From: Phycisphaerae bacterium
GTDB lineage: Bacteria; Planctomycetota; Phycisphaerae; SM23-33
Direction of reading: 5' to 3'
Assembly: GCA_030628445.1 (NCBI GenBank)
Contig: DAOVQV010000064.1
Span: 1 to 7,375, forward strand
Length of the DNA: 7,375 nucleotides
Each line of letters begins with the position of its first letter. Within the stretch, counting starts at the first letter, position 1. A program made the translations under genes and the position numbers. The notes under the pieces are model-generated. The model searched no databases, was not told where the DNA came from, and worked only from the letters and a program-made list of their open reading frames with translations. Below are positions 7,201-7,375 of the stretch, in pieces.

Positions 7201-7375
7201 GATATCGATCTGCTTTACAGCGGCGCCGCGGCCGCGACGATTTACGGCGGAGCGGGACGCGACCAGATCACCGCCGGGCCCGGAGCAGACAGCGTCTACG
7301 CCGGCGAAGATGACGATCCGGTTCTCTGGACCGCCGGCGCTGGGTCCGACGCGGTTCTCGAGGGCGGGACGGGGA
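1240..7375 (+). CDS. Giant LEPR-XLL / RTX-repeat surface or exported protein (3' end missing)
   Basis: The frame is open for 2045 codons from the GTG and runs off the right edge. The N-terminus (residues 1-43) is Arg-rich with no hydrophobic Sec signal, followed by LERLEARLLLS at 41-51, a variant of the LEPR-XLL motif found near the start of giant planctomycete and some proteobacterial proteins. Residues about 53-1855 are alternating hydrophobic and Ser/Thr/Gly/Asp residues, as in stacked beta strands, with several diverged internal repeats. Residues 1945-2045 hold RTX-type GGxGxDxUx repeats that bind calcium in known families. Only four cysteines occur (28, 1059, 1830, 1843) and Asp is abundant, as expected for an extracellular calcium-dependent protein. 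Codons strongly prefer G or C in third position throughout, with no sign of frameshift. I infer a cell-surface or secreted structural/adhesin role; no enzymatic domain was recognised. It has its own promoter and probably stands alone. Confidence 0.9.
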   Translation, partial: MSWLARNRASDRSGRSRRRDPSAVSPRCPWADAWDHRWKGLERLEARLLLSVYSPGGDGVIGSLSVSDLVLNAHDRVIIDIDAAAKTNDQIQISNILSLNGILDLHLSNSSSLQIGDVFAPISLASGTIGGAFLAIDGLDATGGLDLVSIQGPSSLMFVATDLPSGDLTISVDQQTEADSLVSFFTAGTTNGTSDSVSVTGSIHALGQTIFGGLSFTESLDASEVFLNINVDATGLPVGDQSKVTLASGGSDLIDVFGTGGFEVRARTHATSPGLNLGVGGFSVTGYTFTPQAGGSGTPASNGATGTIGPLSLTNLNAALSGFQLHNQQIDVDVGFTASMAQFDFAPSTHGGTDGNGDTNPGGITAKATTVQGTFGVQAGYDGSSVSGLAASGAFAFSASSFDLEVPDVLKASAIGGVSYSYDPDASESQEILSIGALTVELPSLNITGSITPPSGSTDPGLVVRGDGFRFGSLTVTLNTDPGNAITIGSLVKLENPGLNITDFEVTYGQAISFNGSISLTASSFRLGPQTGNFYAQGTSIVTSLSFTNNIPDGITLTAGSLSFQLGSYISASASSIVFNPTAANDEEFLDVNGELTGSLNLDSLFSGSTGLSMSGSVGRFAVMGDGTFVPDAGFNVSFSVNASNLDDLLPGANFPSYLPIAKDLGGSIQISWPDFNTDPSRFLILLSLSAGGSIGPVTISGSITNLAIDTAKIAEGKFPIIDIESFSISASADPIFGGTLSGSLLMGTVKFNDQGERLPASTGITNPDAIAETVIYVGITGEFTIANRGGFKLMFGLSELGPLMAYVKADVPILLEPNSGLTLSGFRGGITFNASAFPNITDPVDLRSPMFKPARSLTDAEWLTSLQQLVVNQMGGNPGYLFTIDPADHSASSSAWVTSLDLGSLPIPFRDELLARGYALSSKTGVVQITALDAGDVWLINDRGSEFLIEKGSTGTFSVYSIGFSLDGAFVPDLGSASTATDVSGLVDAFAVAGVTLSPAATVSVLTAGEEWEIDDGGTVFALKKKGDSVSGVERIIVTGGNGSFASMDQVIKIEAGCTIYSQYAADFMQILADIIVTTDGNILISGDAEFFSGQLVVNAKIYMNLADLDAGTGKIFFLSDMPADTRIFSMHGFLSFGFLDDDDGDGVGTLITDPADLGEADAFQLELAGSPTQGVALFDAMGFQKLRLGGQADPGSGLDQYGEATLTFTEQDIRLQFNANLSAEGLISAGSFVSAAGDFTLDFSTDFDMWGVARLTISTADIYPLTVAGISGNVDATLKLNISDDPHDVTLELPGQSPVDYHLEAYSFGVYLYGDLTFDLGPIQQELVGAFALEGSATDGFSLFMLASMPIPLGPLTVVSPVQFEMLGLLIINETGFAGRIEAAVHDDNLPEVILDFDAELQLFINSTGLEQTYEIPTEFADKLEQVIPQELSDRLAAAAGIISISAGAPQLDGSYDPDGPYFVFQGGGYLTIADTFMLDGNFHMEISSGGFELEADASVQIGPLGSVQASGFLDLGPDGVAGALQLTGSMDLGVLSLSGYAAVELNYKDDGDPQTDDSITVYRYYDPATHSVIPASGTPLAATLAPYTLQVFIGGQLQIVGGFTLYGSFELVDNPDVFSITVEAELRSFFDIVTIDVDGSAEIFKTNNPGLVLSINVNDLSFGFDPIFTIGADNTSLYINTRSGQEAGYIDIQSVEASLFTVLNFSGSAHVGYADGVFELRGTLSTSFFDVASMSAEVMFNSRGEFYISAYGSMWLGAGNTGISGQAGATISYLADHGAPVLELGPNDLFVSGYISGSAKLFGWSFASLNADFEYDGSSGEISVELCVSIDLLLDTLDICVPFTIGFLKVPPPVYLAGNSSDPSNATTASDGTYRLPQWAGRALHLNVGTRGQYRNLAVNQINEFYYLEAMGPGSTQGQEIKVVGMGRTQVFDNVTSIVANTGSGQDHVEINSSVSVPVTLYGGSGTDRLEHYGTGSATLYGQDDIDLLYSGAAAATIYGGAGRDQITAGPGADSVYAGEDDDPVLWTAGAGSDAVLEGGTG
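1369..1392 (+). other. LEPR-XLL-type N-terminal motif (residues 44-51)
   Basis: LEARLLLS matches the LEPRxLLS pattern with Ala replacing Pro, and is preceded by LER. In the proteins I know with this motif it sits within about the first 50 residues, just ahead of the repetitive body, as here. A role in export or sorting has been suggested by its position, but I cannot show it from sequence. Confidence 0.75.
2299..2319 (+). other. Asp/Asn-rich calcium-type loop (residues 354-360)
   Basis: The residues DGNGDTN place oxygen side chains at alternating positions (D354, N356, D358, N360), like a calcium-binding loop between strands. It lies in a Gly-rich turn (HGGTDGNGDTNPGG). Binding is inferred from the pattern only. 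Confidence 0.35.
2422..3045 (+). repeat. Diverged beta-strand protein repeat (residues 395-602)
   Basis: Residues 395-447 and 555-602 align along their whole length: an xxASSFxL-like strand (FSASSFDL; LTAGSLSFQL), then KASAxxxVxYxPDA versus SASASSIVFNPTA, an acidic stretch (ESQEIL; NDEEFL) and a closing L-T-x-x-L strand. A third, shorter match starts at residue 518 (ISLTASSFRL). The copies differ so much that they reflect old duplication, not recent expansion at DNA level. Repeats of this style are frequent in giant LEPR-XLL proteins. Confidence 0.5.
3562..3864 (+). other. Less repetitive segment with FGLSELGPL and a short helical stretch (residues 775-875)
   Basis: This part differs from the repeats around it. 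It contains GGFKLMFGLSELGPL, then LLEPNSGLTLSGFRGGITFN, then SLTDAEWLTSLQQLVVNQM, the last being one of the few clearly helix-like stretches in the protein. From memory, very similar wording recurs in other giant planctomycete proteins, so it may be a defined domain. I cannot name a family or a function for it. Confidence 0.4.
4000..4323 (+). repeat. Pair of homologous units (residues 921-953 and 998-1028)
   Basis: Two units about 77 residues apart share the plan LSxxxxVxxxTAGxxWxIxDxGxxFxLxKKG: the first reads TALDAGDVWLINDRGSEFLIEKG and the second LTAGEEWEIDDGGTVFALKKKG, each preceded by a short F-x-x-x-G-hydrophobic-x-LS lead-in. The Trp and the DxG turn are shared. They look like a duplicated small beta domain; its role is unknown. 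Confidence 0.55.
4666..4683 (+). other. DxDxDG calcium-binding loop (residues 1143-1148)
   Basis: Within FLDDDDGDGVGTL the residues D1143, D1145, D1147 and G1148 fit the DxDxDG loop found in EF-hand, dockerin and thrombospondin-type calcium sites. No flanking helices are evident, so it is more likely an isolated loop in a beta protein than a full EF-hand. Together with the RTX repeats it supports calcium-dependent folding. Confidence 0.5.
5674..6519 (+). repeat. Three diverged ~55-60-residue strand-rich units (residues 1479-1760)
   Basis: Residues 1479-1536, 1606-1666 and 1706-1760 follow one plan: a F-x-L-x-G-x-F opening (FMLDGNF, FTLYGSF, LNFSGSA), a GVFEL-like strand (GGFELEA, DVFSITV, GVFELRG), a S-x-F/L-x-D/G centre (FFDIVTI and FFDVASM in units 2 and 3), a short turn rich in Gly or Asn, and a last strand ending in G. 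Units 2 and 3 are closest. They alternate with spacers of about 40-70 residues and suggest a beta-solenoid or stacked barrel-like body. Confidence 0.45.
6727..6768 (+). other. Closely spaced cysteine pair C1830 / C1843
   Basis: Two of only four cysteines in 2045 residues lie 13 apart in ELCVSIDLLLDTLDICVPF, at the end of the strand-rich body. In an exported protein they could form a disulfide that closes the last repeat. The other two cysteines (28 and 1059) are isolated. Confidence 0.4.
6811..7071 (+). other. Linker domain ahead of the RTX repeats (residues 1858-1944)
   Basis: The stretch includes LHLNVGTRGQYRNLAVNQINEFYYLE and ends with VVGMGRTQVFDNVTSIVAN. It lacks the internal repeats of the body and leads straight into the first calcium-type repeat. 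Similar N-V-G-x-R-x-x-x-R-N segments precede RTX repeats in other planctomycete giant proteins as I recall them, suggesting a conserved cap, but no family name is claimed. Confidence 0.35.
7072..7375 (+). repeat. RTX / hemolysin-type calcium-binding repeats (residues 1945 to edge)
   Basis: Repeats fitting GGxGxDxUx are TGSGQDHV (1945-1952), GGSGTDRL (1966-1973), GGAGRDQI (2003-2010), AGPGADSV (2012-2019), the degenerate AGEDDDPV (2021-2028), AGAGSDAV (2032-2039) and GGTG at 2042, where the window ends. In RTX proteins these form a calcium-bound parallel beta roll outside the cell and are often tied to type I secretion. More repeats, and any C-terminal secretion signal, would lie beyond the window. 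Confidence 0.8.

Overview
The window is GC-rich bacterial DNA dominated by one giant open gene. Frame +1 is open from a GTG at 1240 to the right edge (2045 codons) with no stop, so the gene is cut by the window. Its N-terminus carries a LEPR-XLL-type motif (LEARLLLS, residues 44-51). That motif, a very long Cys-poor beta-rich body and C-terminal RTX-type calcium-binding repeats together point to a Planctomycetota bacterium (or close PVC relative). This assignment rests on protein style, GC-biased codons and dispersed GC-rich palindromes; there is no rRNA or marker gene to confirm it.

Layout. (1) 1-146: the first 23 codons of a leftward gene starting at 71, probably a DNA methyltransferase, with a clear Shine-Dalgarno sequence and a sigma70-like promoter reading left. 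(2) 147-1084: about 940 bases with no convincing gene. It holds GC-rich hairpins (303-319, 342-359, 411-440, 551-568), two pairs of dispersed direct repeats, an unusual array of thirteen 10-bp units (898-1027), and a 16-bp perfect palindrome (1017-1032) at the array's end. (3) 1085-1239: promoter TTGGCG-17-TATAAT, a roughly 120-nt leader that can fold into a long bulged stem-loop plus a second hairpin, and a strong ribosome binding site (GGAGGG). (4) 1240-7375: the giant gene.

The giant protein reads, in order, as: an Arg-rich N-terminus without an obvious Sec signal; the LEPR-XLL-like motif; about 1800 residues of alternating Ser/Gly/Thr/Asp-rich beta strands containing several diverged internal repeat families and Asp-rich calcium-type loops; a linker; and GGxGxDxUx repeats that continue past the window edge. 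The natural reading is an exported or surface calcium-binding structural or adhesin-like protein, but its function is not known.

The two genes are divergent with separate promoters and there is no evidence that they cooperate. The least explained sequence in the window is the 10-bp array and palindrome just upstream of the giant gene's promoter, together with the structured leader.
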